From assembly GCA_021777995.1 (NCBI GenBank), contig JAJYCW010000037.1, forward strand, positions 1 to 32,042: DNA of 32,042 nt. Reading direction: 5' to 3'. Numbering within the stretch: position 1 is the stretch's first letter; the number at the start of each line of letters is the position of its first letter. Below are positions 24,295 to 32,042 of the stretch, piece by piece. A model generated the notes under the pieces. The model was not told the origin of the DNA. It worked only from the letters and a program-made list of their open reading frames with translations, and ran no database searches. The DNA is from a bacterium. Its GTDB lineage: Bacteria > Armatimonadota > Chthonomonadetes > Chthonomonadales > Chthonomonadaceae. The position numbers were made by a program, and so were the translations under genes.

Positions 24295-24334
24295 ACGAGA
24301 GTTCAATTCCGCTCAATGGTCATAAAGCTTAGAA

Positions 24335-24349
24335 ACCCACAAGGTGGGT
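24335..24349 (+). terminator. small stem-loop after the diguanylate cyclase gene
   Basis: ACCCAC-AAG-GTGGGT has perfect 6-bp arms, 40 nt after the stop codon. The following bases (GATATAGGG) are not a T-run, so termination is only a possibility. Confidence 0.4.
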
Positions 24350-24472
24350 GATATAGGGTTCCGACTTTGGAGTTCTGCCGCTGCCTATGGATGGTAGCTA
24401 TTTGTGATAGCAGTGGGTCTAGAACGAATCATGGGTTGCTTAATGCTATTGGTCACCGTACTGCATGGTAAA

Positions 24473-24497
24473 CTTAACGCGTTATGGCGTTAAGGAG
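24473..24497 (+). promoter_or_regulatory. hairpin overlapping the Shine-Dalgarno of the amidohydrolase
   Basis: CTTAACGC (24473-24480) and GCGTTAAG (24487-24494) are perfect 8-bp arms around GTTATG. The right arm shares AAG with the AAGGAG ribosome site (24492-24497), five bases before the ATG at 24503. Folding would hide half the site, which suggests translational control or an operator at the 5' end. Confidence 0.5.
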
Positions 24498-24502
24498 CAG
24501 AG

Positions 24503-25867
24503 ATGGCAGACGCGGTAGTTTGGCGCGCCGAGGTGGTACTAATTGAACCGGGAACCCAGTTACACGACGCAGAAGTTGTCACCCAAAATGGCGTAATTCT
24601 GGAAGTTCGCCAGCGCAGGGCAAGTGGTAACGATGTGGTTCGAGAATTAGGCAGCGCAATTCTAATGCCTGGTCTGGTTAACGTCCATACTCACCTTGAC
24701 TACACCGTTATGCGTGGTGCCGTTGAGGATGTAGCATTTTTCCCATGGATTCGGGAATTAACAGCCAGAAGCGCAGTTCTAACCCCAGATGACTGGCTGG
24801 CCTCCGCAGTGTGGGGTGCCGCGGAGTGTGCTGCAGGCGGGGTGACTACCATTGGTGACTGTACTCCCACCGGTCGCGCCGCTGAAGCAGCGGCAATGCT
24901 GGGCCTGGGGGGCGTGATATTTCAGGAGCTTTTTGGAATTGACCCTGCGGGGCAATCGGTTGCGGAAAGCATCAGCGAACTAGAGCAGAAGCTGCACAGT
25001 ATGAGGTCAATCTGCGCGGGAACCCCATTACAACCCGGAATCTCGCCACATTCCCCTTACACAGTGCGCACCGATTTGCTACAGGCTGCCGCGCGCTATG
25101 CGCATAACAACGATCTTCCTATCTGCATTCATGCCGCAGAGTCGCTTCCCGAGAGTCAGCTTGTGCGCAATGGGATTGGGGAGATTGCCGAGTCGTTGAG
25201 GCGCAGGTCTATAAACTGGAAACCTCCTGGCCTGACAACCGTACAGTACCTTGACGAATGCGGCCTGCTTGGCGAGCGCACTCTGTTGGTACATGGAGTC
25301 CAAACTGCAGCGGGAGACCTGCTTACCACTCAGCAAAGCGGATCAGCGTGGGCACACTGCCCGAGGAGCAACGCCAAACTTGGCAATGGAGTAGCACCGC
25401 TTGGCCTGTTGGGCGACAGGGTTGGACTGGGTACCGACAGCGCTGTAAGCAGTAATACACTCGACATGTTTGAGGAAATGCGCTTTGCCGTATACATGCA
25501 ACGCGCATCCAGGCGGCAGATTGAGACTATTGGCGCGCGTAAAATCGTGAGTATGGCCACAGAGGGCGGCGCAGGTGCGTTGAACATCGCGACCCGTACC
25601 GGCAGACTGGAACCAGGTAGCAGTGCGGATATGTGTGCGGTTTCGCTAAACAGTATAAGCTGCCAGCCGGCTTATGATTCCTGTGGTGCACTTGTATACT
25701 CGTGTGGCGCCCGGGATGTCATGCTCACGGTAAGCGGTGGACGAGTGATATACGATATGGCCGCCGGCAGCGGACCCTTCGAAAGGTTTCCCGGGGTTGA
25801 TCTGTTGCCATGGTTTCGTAAGCTTAAGGGGGCTGAGGCACGCGTACGGGAATGGACGAGCCCGTAG
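24503..25867 (+). CDS. ATZ/TRZ-type amidohydrolase, probable purine-nucleoside-type deaminase
   Basis: A cytoplasmic metal-dependent deaminase of 454 residues. Metal ligands are visible: NVHTHLD near 60, CIHAAES near 209, LVHGV near 262 and GTDSAVSSNTLDMFEEM near 311. GISPHSPYTVRTDLL and AHCPRSNAKLGNGVAPL are typical of the branch holding S-adenosylhomocysteine / methylthioadenosine deaminases and aminodeoxyfutalosine deaminase. The last would link it to the futalosine menaquinone route, but nothing nearby proves that, so I leave the substrate open. The ATG has a strong AAGGAG that is partly buried in a hairpin. The Ca2+/H+ antiporter starts 59 nt later, so it may open the long co-directional run. 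Confidence 0.85.
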   Translation: MADAVVWRAEVVLIEPGTQLHDAEVVTQNGVILEVRQRRASGNDVVRELGSAILMPGLVNVHTHLDYTVMRGAVEDVAFFPWIRELTARSAVLTPDDWLASAVWGAAECAAGGVTTIGDCTPTGRAAEAAAMLGLGGVIFQELFGIDPAGQSVAESISELEQKLHSMRSICAGTPLQPGISPHSPYTVRTDLLQAAARYAHNNDLPICIHAAESLPESQLVRNGIGEIAESLRRRSINWKPPGLTTVQYLDECGLLGERTLLVHGVQTAAGDLLTTQQSGSAWAHCPRSNAKLGNGVAPLGLLGDRVGLGTDSAVSSNTLDMFEEMRFAVYMQRASRRQIETIGARKIVSMATEGGAGALNIATRTGRLEPGSSADMCAVSLNSISCQPAYDSCGALVYSCGARDVMLTVSGGRVIYDMAAGSGPFERFPGVDLLPWFRKLKGAEARVREWTSP

Positions 25868-25926
25868 GCTGATCTGTTGGATAGTAAAGCTACCCACCGT
25901 ATTGACTGGGGGCAAAAGGTGCAAAC

Positions 25927-27006
25927 ATGTTGACAGGCACAACAAGGCTTTCGGTAATAGCGGCTCTAGCAATTGTCCCCATAAGCTTTCTTGTCGCTCT
26001 GCTTCACGCACCTGCTATCGTGATTTTCTCGTTCGCATGTCTATCACTTATGCCGTTAGCGGGGATTTTAGGTACCGCAACCGAACAGATATCGCTGTGG
26101 CGCGGGCCCGCTGTGGGCGGATTGCTTAACGCTACGTTTGGTAACGCAACAGAGCTCATATTCAGTGTTATAGCGCTTCGTCAGGGGCAGCTTGAGCTCG
26201 TTCGAGCCTCATTAATTGGCTCTGTTATCGGAAATATCCTGCTTGTGCTTGGCGTATCCGCCCTCTTGGGGGGGCTAAAGCACCGTGTTCTGAAATTTAA
26301 CGCGGAGGCTGCGCAGGCCCACGCTACCATGATGGCGCTATCTGCTATTGCCCTTCTGGTGCCAGCACTATTTGTATGGAACCTTCAGGGCACACATTCC
26401 ATTCTCGCACCCGCGAAAGCGCTGCACCTAAGCTTTGGAGTGGCTCTTGTCCTGCTCGCCGTCTACCTAGGTGGTCTGCTATTTTCGCTTCGCACCCATG
26501 AAAGCCTTTTCAGGTCGGTAGAGGAGGAAAAGCAGAAGCCGTCTTGGAAGCAGGGGGCTGCGGCTGCAATTCTAGCGGTAACTACAGTAGTGATAGCTGC
26601 CGAGAGCGAGTTTCTCGTGGGCAGCCTGCATGGTACCGTCCAAACCCTGGGTTTGAGCCCAGTCTTTGTGGGCCTTATCATTATTCCAATTGTTGGCAAC
26701 GCCGCGGAGCACGGCGCCGCGATCCTCATGGCGATGGCGAACAGAATGGACGTCAGTTTGAGTATTGCTGTGTCGTCCTCCACTCAGATTGCGATGTTTG
26801 TGATACCAGTGCTGGTCTTCCTAAGCATCCCTCTTGGGCATCCAATGAGTATATTGTTTACACCCTTTGAACTGGTGGCACTCACTGTGAGTGTGCTTAT
26901 AGCAACAGTAATATCCTCGGACGGTAAAAGCCACTGGCTGGAGGGGGCACAACTGGTGGCTGTGTACCTGGTACTTGCTCTCTCATTCTACTATGTGGGC
27001 TCCTGA
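25927..27006 (+). CDS. Ca2+/H+ antiporter (CaCA superfamily, CAX type)
   Basis: An inner-membrane exchanger that exports calcium using the proton gradient. The 359 residues form about eleven hydrophobic helices in two halves. The two alpha-repeat signatures are present: LLNATFGNATELIFSVIAL near 66-84 and IIPIVGNAAEHGAAILMAM near 252-270, each with the acidic residue that binds the cation. The short acidic and basic linker EEEKQKP (about 200) separates the halves, shorter than in many relatives. AAGGTG precedes the ATG at 25927. Its end overlaps the glycosylase start by 14 nt, so the two genes are coupled. Confidence 0.93.
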   Translation: MLTGTTRLSVIAALAIVPISFLVALLHAPAIVIFSFACLSLMPLAGILGTATEQISLWRGPAVGGLLNATFGNATELIFSVIALRQGQLELVRASLIGSVIGNILLVLGVSALLGGLKHRVLKFNAEAAQAHATMMALSAIALLVPALFVWNLQGTHSILAPAKALHLSFGVALVLLAVYLGGLLFSLRTHESLFRSVEEEKQKPSWKQGAAAAILAVTTVVIAAESEFLVGSLHGTVQTLGLSPVFVGLIIIPIVGNAAEHGAAILMAMANRMDVSLSIAVSSSTQIAMFVIPVLVFLSIPLGHPMSILFTPFELVALTVSVLIATVISSDGKSHWLEGAQLVAVYLVLALSFYYVGS

Positions 27007-27610
27007 CACACCGCCGATTCTGGATCGTGCATTCTATGCAAGGTCAGCTCTACAGGTGGCTCCCGACCTGTTGGGGTGTACGCTGGTTCGAAGCGAACCC
27101 AACGGATCTATCTGCGCGGGAGTCATTGTGGAAACTGAGGCTTACACGTGGGATGACCCCGCGTGTCATGCCTTTCGCGGTGAAACGGCGCGCTGCCGCG
27201 TTATGTTTGGGGAACCCGGGAATGCGTACGTTTACTTTACATACGGCATGCACTACTGTTTTAATGTAGTCACCTCGGAGCTGGGCCGAGGTGAGGCGGT
27301 TCTAGTCCGGGCTGTTGAACCGCGTGCCGGTGAGGACCTCATGCTTGCACGGCGCGTTGCTTCTGCACAGCGTCCGCCCCGGATGCCGTCGAACTTTCTG
27401 ACAGGCGGTCCCGCGAGGTTGTGTCAGGCATTCGCAATTGATGTCGCACATAGCGGCCTAAGCCTGGTGGGGGACTCAGATATTGTGGTGCACTATCGCC
27501 CTGCTGGATTTAACAGGCCCATAAGTGCCACGGCGCGAATTGGCATCAGTCGTGCCAAAGACAACCTGTGGAGATTTATCGTGACTAACAGCATTTATCT
27601 GTCACGATAG
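26993..27610 (+). CDS. 3-methyladenine DNA glycosylase (AAG/MPG family)
   Basis: It removes alkylated purines from DNA in base-excision repair. The 205 residues have the family order: ARSALQVAPDLLGCTLV, AGVIVETEAYTWDDPACHA (the ETEAY acidic residue is the catalytic base region), RCRVMFGEPGNAYVYFTYGMHYCFNVV, VLVRAVEP, and LTGGPARLCQAFAID near the end. I chose the ATG at 26993, which overlaps the antiporter gene by 14 nt. A TTG at 26975 is in frame but neither has a clear ribosome site, consistent with coupling to the upstream gene. The 111-nt gap after it precedes the 6-phosphogluconate dehydrogenase. Confidence 0.93.
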   Translation: MWAPDTPPILDRAFYARSALQVAPDLLGCTLVRSEPNGSICAGVIVETEAYTWDDPACHAFRGETARCRVMFGEPGNAYVYFTYGMHYCFNVVTSELGRGEAVLVRAVEPRAGEDLMLARRVASAQRPPRMPSNFLTGGPARLCQAFAIDVAHSGLSLVGDSDIVVHYRPAGFNRPISATARIGISRAKDNLWRFIVTNSIYLSR

Positions 27611-27721
27611 AGTGATTGTGCTGTACCCTCTGCCACCGTCGTGCGCTGGTACGGGGTACACTCAACGTTAGCAGACTCGATTATAATTCTCAACTTTGTA
27701 ACTGAGGGAGTGGCACTACGC

Positions 27722-28651
27722 ATGGAAATTGGAATAGTTGGCCTGGGTAAAATGGGCGGAAACATGGCGGAGCGCCTGATCCAACGCGGGCACACGGTTG
27801 TGGGATCGGATCTCGGCCCTGGGCCGCGCGAGCGCCTTGCAGGACTGGGCGGCAAAACAGCTACCTCTGTAACCGAATTGGCGGGGCTGTTGCAACAGTC
27901 TCCAAAGATACTGTGGTCCATGGTGAGTGCGGGTGCGGTAACTGACAGCGTAATTCGCGAAGCTGCAACTGTACTGAAACCTGGCGATATTCTCATTGAC
28001 GGTGGCAACTCCAAATATACCGACTCCCAGCGCCATAGCTCGGAATTGGAAGCCCACGGCATTCGCTTCCTGGATGCGGGTACCTCGGGTGGTGTATGGG
28101 GCCTTAAAGAGGGTTACTGCCTCATGGTTGGCGGAGACAAATCTGCATTCGACGTGGCAGAACCGCTACTAAAGGATCTAGCTCCCGAGTCAGGATTACT
28201 CTACACCGGTCCTGCTGGATCCGGCCACTATGTGAAGATGGTACACAATGGTGTAGAGTACGCCATGATGCAGTCCTATGCGGAGGGCTTTGAGATATTG
28301 AAGGCATCTCCCTATGGTGATCTCGATCTTGAAGCCATTTGTGATCTCTGGATGCACGGCAGTGTTGTGCGCTCATGGCTTTTAGAGCTTGCAGCGCTCG
28401 CCTTCAAAGAAGATCCTAACCTGGAGAGAATAACCGGCTGGGTGGAGGACTCTGGAGAGGGGCGTTGGACGGTGATGGAGAGTATTGATCACGCCGTGCC
28501 AGCGCCGGTCATCGCACTGTCGCTGTACTTGCGCTTCCGATCACGGCAATCCGACAGTTTCAGCATGAAGGTGCTTGCCGCCCTTCGCAACCAGTTTGGT
28601 GGTCATGCGGTTCGCGAAGCCGTGCCCGCTCAAGAGGGTACAAAGGAATAG
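27722..28651 (+). CDS. gnd: 6-phosphogluconate dehydrogenase (short, YqeC/GndA-like type)
   Basis: Oxidative decarboxylation of 6-phosphogluconate to ribulose 5-phosphate. At 310 residues it is the short form. It has MEIGIVGLGKMGGNMAERL at the start, the usual DGGNSKYTDSQRH, LDAGTSGGVWGLKEGYCLMVGG with the substrate loop, and GSGHYVKMVHNGVEYAMMQSYAEGFEIL with the catalytic Lys and His-Asn. Position 32 in GSDLGPGPR is compatible with NAD preference, which is common in this short type. I chose the ATG at 27722, with GGGAG about 11 bases before it; an upstream in-frame frame to 27641 lacks support. The secreted repeat gene starts only four bases after its stop. Confidence 0.93.
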   Translation: MEIGIVGLGKMGGNMAERLIQRGHTVVGSDLGPGPRERLAGLGGKTATSVTELAGLLQQSPKILWSMVSAGAVTDSVIREAATVLKPGDILIDGGNSKYTDSQRHSSELEAHGIRFLDAGTSGGVWGLKEGYCLMVGGDKSAFDVAEPLLKDLAPESGLLYTGPAGSGHYVKMVHNGVEYAMMQSYAEGFEILKASPYGDLDLEAICDLWMHGSVVRSWLLELAALAFKEDPNLERITGWVEDSGEGRWTVMESIDHAVPAPVIALSLYLRFRSRQSDSFSMKVLAALRNQFGGHAVREAVPAQEGTKE

Positions 28652-28655
28652 GTCC

Positions 28656-29285
28656 ATGTGGAAAGACCTTCGAGTAGCCGTCGCCGGCATCATTGGGCTC
28701 TTCTGCGGTCTTGCGCTCACTCACACGGGCCACGCGCAATCAACGTCGCCTCGGGATGTGGTATCTGCCCGCGAGTTTCGGTTGACGGATGCGAATGGGA
28801 AAGTTCGAGCCGAGCTAAAGTGTAACCCGGTGGGTTCACCTAACCTGCTCTTTCTGGACGATCACGAGCACACGAGGCTTCAGTTGGGGCTGGCAGGCGA
28901 CGCTGGAGGCCTCACGCTGTATGACTCAGCTGGCCAGGGCCGCGGTTATGTATCCCTCGAACCTGATGGGAATACCGGGATCGCTTTGCTGGATGCGAAT
29001 GGGAAACTAAGGCTGGCCATGCGTCTCAAGCCAGACGGCAGCCCTTCGATTTCGCTGCACGACCCTGCTGGCAACGCACGCGCTGTGTTAGAAACACGTC
29101 GCGACGGAACGCCTGCACTCCTGCTGAACAATAGCACGATGCACGGTGGCGCTGCTATTCTTGTGAACGGCAGCGACCGGCCTGCGGTTATCTTTAAGGA
29201 TGCGGACGGTAAACTTCTGTGGTCGGTACCTGCTGATGTAGTGCCTGCAAAACAGCTGTTCCCGCCGACAAACAAGGCACCCTAA
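28656..29285 (+). CDS. secreted protein of seven ~23-residue beta repeats, family unknown
   Basis: A signal peptide (MWKDLRVAVAGIIGLFCGLALT, cut near GHAQ) is followed by seven repeats. Each has a short strand, an Asp or Asn and a turn such as LTDANGKVRAEL, ALLDANGKLRLAM or SLHDPAGNARAVL. The key Asp/Asn falls near residues 45, 69, 90, 113, 136, 159 and 182, so the period is 21-24, mostly 23. PDG-x-P-type loops join the units. A stacked beta-hairpin or solenoid fold is inference. I do not recognise a named family. The ATG at 28656 has AAAGGA eight bases upstream. It begins four bases after the 6-phosphogluconate dehydrogenase and ends one base before the next gene, so it is firmly inside the operon. 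Confidence 0.8.
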   Translation: MWKDLRVAVAGIIGLFCGLALTHTGHAQSTSPRDVVSAREFRLTDANGKVRAELKCNPVGSPNLLFLDDHEHTRLQLGLAGDAGGLTLYDSAGQGRGYVSLEPDGNTGIALLDANGKLRLAMRLKPDGSPSISLHDPAGNARAVLETRRDGTPALLLNNSTMHGGAAILVNGSDRPAVIFKDADGKLLWSVPADVVPAKQLFPPTNKAP

Positions 29286-29286
29286 A

Positions 29287-30558
29287 ATGACCTCTCAAAG
29301 TGGTGGAACTGGTGACCGCGAACCAGAAATGCATTCTGGTACCATGGATCACTGGCTGCAGACGCTGGTAGTGTTGGCAACCGTGCTGCTTGCAAGTCTC
29401 GCTATTGTTGGGCTGGTACGCCTGCTCTCCGCTATCCACCACACCCTGCTGCTCTTTAGCCTCGGCGGCCTGTTAGCATACGCACTGGATCCGCTAGTGG
29501 AATGGTTACGCAGGGTTCGCCTGGTTGAGGGCGCTCCGCTTAGACATCGTGGCCGCTGTGTGCTTGGGATGTTCGGTGCGCTCGCATTCATAATACTGGT
29601 ATCCACGGGAGTACTTGGCGGCTTTGTTGGCCGTGAGATCAGTATGCTTAACAGTGATCATCAGGTTTACGTGCTTGGTACGCAGCCAACCTCCACGCCC
29701 GCCCAGCAGCAATTGGCGAAGCGTACTTATGCATGGAGGGCGCAGCGAAAGCTGGCTGAGGAAGATGCGTGGCTAACGAAGCATGGCATTCCCCTGCACC
29801 TTCAAGCCAACCTACAGCACCCGGCGGTTCTTGTAAAGAAGCTAAGCCAGAAAGTAACCCAGGATGCTATTCAGGTATTCGCAGGCATCGGTAAATCTGT
29901 TGTAGAGGGTGTTCTTGTCGTTCTTATATCGCTCTACTTTATGGTCTACAGCGAGGAACTTAAACACAAACTCGTGAATGCACTGCCTCCTCGGCTGCAG
30001 CCCTATGCAGTGCGCTGGCAGGACGACGTAAACGAAATACTAGGAGGCTTTGTTCGTGGGCAGCTCGTGCTCGCACTGGTGATGGGGCTACTCGCGGGCC
30101 TTCTCTGTTTGGTACTCGATCTCAAGCTATGGGTGTTGTTGGGGCTGGTGGTTATGGTGGCCTCGTTAATACCAGTGGTAGGGCCCTATGTTGGTGCTGT
30201 TCCCGCAGTAATCGCGGCACTCATTTCCCCTGCTCACGGCTTCCTGAATCCTACGTCTCGTGTCATCATCCTGCTGCTGGCGTTCGTCGTAATCAATGAA
30301 GTTGGTTCAAAGGTACTGTACCCCAGGCTCGTCGGTAAGGCTCTGGGGTTGCATGAAGTATTGGTTCTCTTCGTGTTATTGGCTGGTTTCGAGGTGAGCG
30401 GACTTACCGGCGTACTATTTGCTGCGCCACTAACAGCGCTTATTATTGCCACGCTGCCGCAGGTCATTAGACTGTGGCAAGGCACACCGCCGATGTCGCT
30501 TAGCTCGGTGAACGGGCACCACGAGAGTGAAGTAAACGTGGAACGGAGATTGAAATGA
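29287..30558 (+). CDS. AI-2E family / PerM-type membrane transporter
   Basis: A polytopic inner-membrane protein of 423 residues. The layout is that of the family: two N-terminal helices (about 25-65), a soluble amphipathic stretch (about 105-195, with a charged helix QQLAKRTYAWRAQRKLAEED), then a cluster of helices that includes LVVMVASLIPVVGPYVGAVPAVI and ends LTGVLFAAPLTALIIATLPQV. The PVVGPYVGAVP segment is the best-conserved family mark. The family was named for autoinducer-2 export, but many members have other or unknown substrates, so transport of AI-2 is not claimed. The ATG is two bases after the previous stop. Its TGA overlaps the aminotransferase ATG (ATGA). Confidence 0.9.
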   Translation: MTSQSGGTGDREPEMHSGTMDHWLQTLVVLATVLLASLAIVGLVRLLSAIHHTLLLFSLGGLLAYALDPLVEWLRRVRLVEGAPLRHRGRCVLGMFGALAFIILVSTGVLGGFVGREISMLNSDHQVYVLGTQPTSTPAQQQLAKRTYAWRAQRKLAEEDAWLTKHGIPLHLQANLQHPAVLVKKLSQKVTQDAIQVFAGIGKSVVEGVLVVLISLYFMVYSEELKHKLVNALPPRLQPYAVRWQDDVNEILGGFVRGQLVLALVMGLLAGLLCLVLDLKLWVLLGLVVMVASLIPVVGPYVGAVPAVIAALISPAHGFLNPTSRVIILLLAFVVINEVGSKVLYPRLVGKALGLHEVLVLFVLLAGFEVSGLTGVLFAAPLTALIIATLPQVIRLWQGTPPMSLSSVNGHHESEVNVERRLK

Positions 30559-31838
30559 TTGCTGAGATGGACGAGACTGCTGCAACCGAAGCACATATTA
30601 ATTCTGTTATTGAGAAATACCGTCAGTACGTAAATCCTGGACTCTCCAGGCTGTTGCAGTTTGGCGGATTTGGTGATCTTGAGGAGAGCGCAGAGGGATG
30701 CACCGTAACACTTGCCAGCGGACACAAGTGCCTCGATTTTCTGGGAGGGTACGGTGTGTTTTCTCTGGGCCATCGAAATCCTGCGGTTGTACGCGCGGTT
30801 AAGCAGCAGCTAGACCGAATGCCGCTCTCCACACGTGCGTATTTCAATGAACCGCAGGCACTGCTGGCGGAAAAGCTTGCGGAGGTGACGCCGGGCAGCC
30901 TTAGGTTTACCTTTTTTTCCAACAGTGGTGCGGAGTCGGTAGAAGCCGCATTGAAATTAGCACGCAAGGCCACGGGACGAACAAAGTATATTTCTACAGA
31001 GGGCGCCTACCACGGCAAAACGATGGGCAGCCTTGCAGTAACAGGAAGAGAAAAGTACCGCAAACCGTTTGGCCCCATGGTGCCGGGCACTACCTTCGTG
31101 CCTTATAACTCAGCCGAGGCCATTGCGGCAGCAATTGATGGCGATACTGCCGCAGTAATACTTGAAACTGTCCAGGGCGAGGGAGGCATTATTCCAGCGT
31201 CGCCGGGATATTTAGCAGAGGTGCGCCGAATTACTCAAAAAGCCGGTGTACTGCTCATTCTTGACGAGGTGCAGACTGGCCTGGGAAGGACAGGTAGATT
31301 GTTTGGCTGCAACCATGACGACGTGCAGCCCGATATCATCACGCTCGCCAAGGCGTTGGGCGGGGGAGTGATGCCCATAGGCGCCACGGTGTTTACGCCC
31401 GAGATATGCGAATCAGCGTTTGGTGAAAACCCGTACATTCATACCAGCACCTTTGGGGGCAATCAACTCGCCTGCGCAGCCGGGTTAGCCGCGCTAGAGT
31501 TTACGCTTAACGAGGACCTTCCTGCGCTTGCGGCAAGCAGTGGAGACCGCTTAAAAGCAGGACTTACAGGGGCTCTAGATCGTTCACCTGGCGCGCTTAA
31601 GGAAGTCAGGGGGCTAGGACTTATGCTGGGCGTAGAGTTTGCCATACAGGATGTTGCCGAACTCACCATTAACGGTATGGCACGCCGCGGAGTTATAGCG
31701 GGCTATACACTTAACAATCCTAAGGTCATCAGGTTTGAGCCACCGCTTATTGTGAGCAGCAGCGAAATTGATAGGGCAGTGGAAGCATTTAGTGATGCCG
31801 TTCAGGAGTCCATCGAGTTATTGAGCGGTATCGAATAA
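30555..31838 (+). CDS. class-III PLP aminotransferase (putrescine/acetylornithine aminotransferase-like)
   Basis: A pyridoxal-phosphate enzyme that moves an amino group from an omega-amine to a keto acid. The 427 residues include LDFLGGYGVFSLGHRNPAVV, SNSGAESVEAALKLAR, YHGKTMGSLAVTG, ILETVQGEGGI, LILDEVQTGLGRTG, and ITLAKALGGGVMPIGA with the PLP Lys266. TSTFGGNQLACAAG is the usual loop near the phosphate. The N-terminal VNPGLSRLLQFGGFGDLEE and GGYGVFSLGHRNP recall putrescine aminotransferase (PatA/YgjG) more than acetylornithine aminotransferase, but the substrate is not settled. It is translationally coupled to the membrane protein before it and ends the visible run. CCGTT-GATG-AACGG (31840-31853) is a weak hairpin right after the stop. 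Confidence 0.92.
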   Translation: MIAEMDETAATEAHINSVIEKYRQYVNPGLSRLLQFGGFGDLEESAEGCTVTLASGHKCLDFLGGYGVFSLGHRNPAVVRAVKQQLDRMPLSTRAYFNEPQALLAEKLAEVTPGSLRFTFFSNSGAESVEAALKLARKATGRTKYISTEGAYHGKTMGSLAVTGREKYRKPFGPMVPGTTFVPYNSAEAIAAAIDGDTAAVILETVQGEGGIIPASPGYLAEVRRITQKAGVLLILDEVQTGLGRTGRLFGCNHDDVQPDIITLAKALGGGVMPIGATVFTPEICESAFGENPYIHTSTFGGNQLACAAGLAALEFTLNEDLPALAASSGDRLKAGLTGALDRSPGALKEVRGLGLMLGVEFAIQDVAELTINGMARRGVIAGYTLNNPKVIRFEPPLIVSSSEIDRAVEAFSDAVQESIELLSGIE

Positions 31839-31978
31839 TCCGTTGATGAACGGTCATAATATGGCTGCATGTGCGCCGAAATTCTGTTATTCCGCATAGA
31901 GTTTTAGAATTCGGCAGGAATCTGGTTGTAAATGGTCTAATATAGCGTGGTATGTTGATGGTTACCAGGGAGTAACAG

Positions 31979-32042
31979 ATGCCACGTAACTTCTGGCGCA
32001 TACTAGCATGCGCCGGCGCGTTCCTTGTGGGTGCGACTGCGG
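31979..32042 (+). CDS. start of a secreted or membrane protein (cut by window edge)
   Basis: An ATG at 31979 follows a good ribosome site (GGGAG, six bases upstream). The 21 visible codons read MPRNFWRILACAGAFLVGATA, a signal-peptide-like start: basic n-region then a hydrophobic core. A Cys at residue 11 lies too early for a lipobox. The family cannot be told. The 140-nt gap before it contains an AT-rich segment near 31930-31955 that could be its promoter. Confidence 0.6.
   Translation, partial: MPRNFWRILACAGAFLVGATA

Noticed and set aside
30234..30773. 179-codon minus-strand frame
   Set aside because: Antisense to the PerM-type and aminotransferase genes; no family resemblance.
1..32042. 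Mobile element, prophage, CRISPR array or defence island
   Set aside because: No transposase, integrase, phage protein, spaced repeat array or restriction/toxin gene was recognised.

Overview
The window looks like chromosome from a free-living, diderm, saccharolytic bacterium. My best guess is Armatimonadota or a close neighbour. The main clue is a prepilin-like secreted protein (9999-10772) whose N-terminus continues into the FPVFAQARE / YLQDYD style that I associate with that phylum and with Planctomycetes. Supporting clues are a predicted outer-membrane barrel, Rex, menaquinone-type genes and several secreted glycan-active proteins. Base composition looks moderate throughout. I see no phage, transposase, integrase, CRISPR array, rRNA or tRNA, and both window edges cut genes.

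Region 1 (1-4324, minus strand): menG (demethylmenaquinone methyltransferase) overlaps a long-chain polyprenyl diphosphate synthase by ATGA, so the quinone ring and tail genes are coupled. Downstream lie a DUF3187-like outer-membrane protein, an M42 metallo-aminopeptidase and the start of an unidentified gene. Region 2 (4325-8398, plus strand): a tight operon of rex, a siroheme-type precorrin-2 dehydrogenase, hemA and a CcsA/HemX-like membrane protein, which places a redox sensor at the head of tetrapyrrole genes. Region 3 (8403-14393): a secreted GH30 glycosidase (minus) divergent from the prepilin-like gene (plus), then ppk1 and a PDZ/radical-SAM DUF512 gene (minus). The last of these appears to have an almost leaderless promoter.

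Region 4 (14394-21259): a GH50/agarase-like gene broken by one in-frame TAA (14812-16851), citramalate synthase on the minus strand, a stand-alone ETF-alpha N-terminal domain, and a secreted right-handed beta-helix protein. Region 5 (21260-31838, plus strand): a membrane PAS-GGDEF diguanylate cyclase, then a co-directional run of amidohydrolase, Ca2+/H+ antiporter, 3-methyladenine glycosylase, 6-phosphogluconate dehydrogenase, a secreted protein built from seven ~23-residue repeats, an AI-2E/PerM-family membrane protein and a class-III aminotransferase. Spacings are from overlapping to about 110 nt. A signal-peptide-like N-terminus runs off the right edge.

Most of the window is ordinary housekeeping plus secreted polysaccharide-processing genes. 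I found no convincing new multi-gene system. The items most worth a second look are the stop-interrupted GH50 gene, the orphan ETF-alpha half, the 23-residue repeat protein, the hairpin that buries the amidohydrolase Shine-Dalgarno sequence, and the leaderless radical-SAM promoter.
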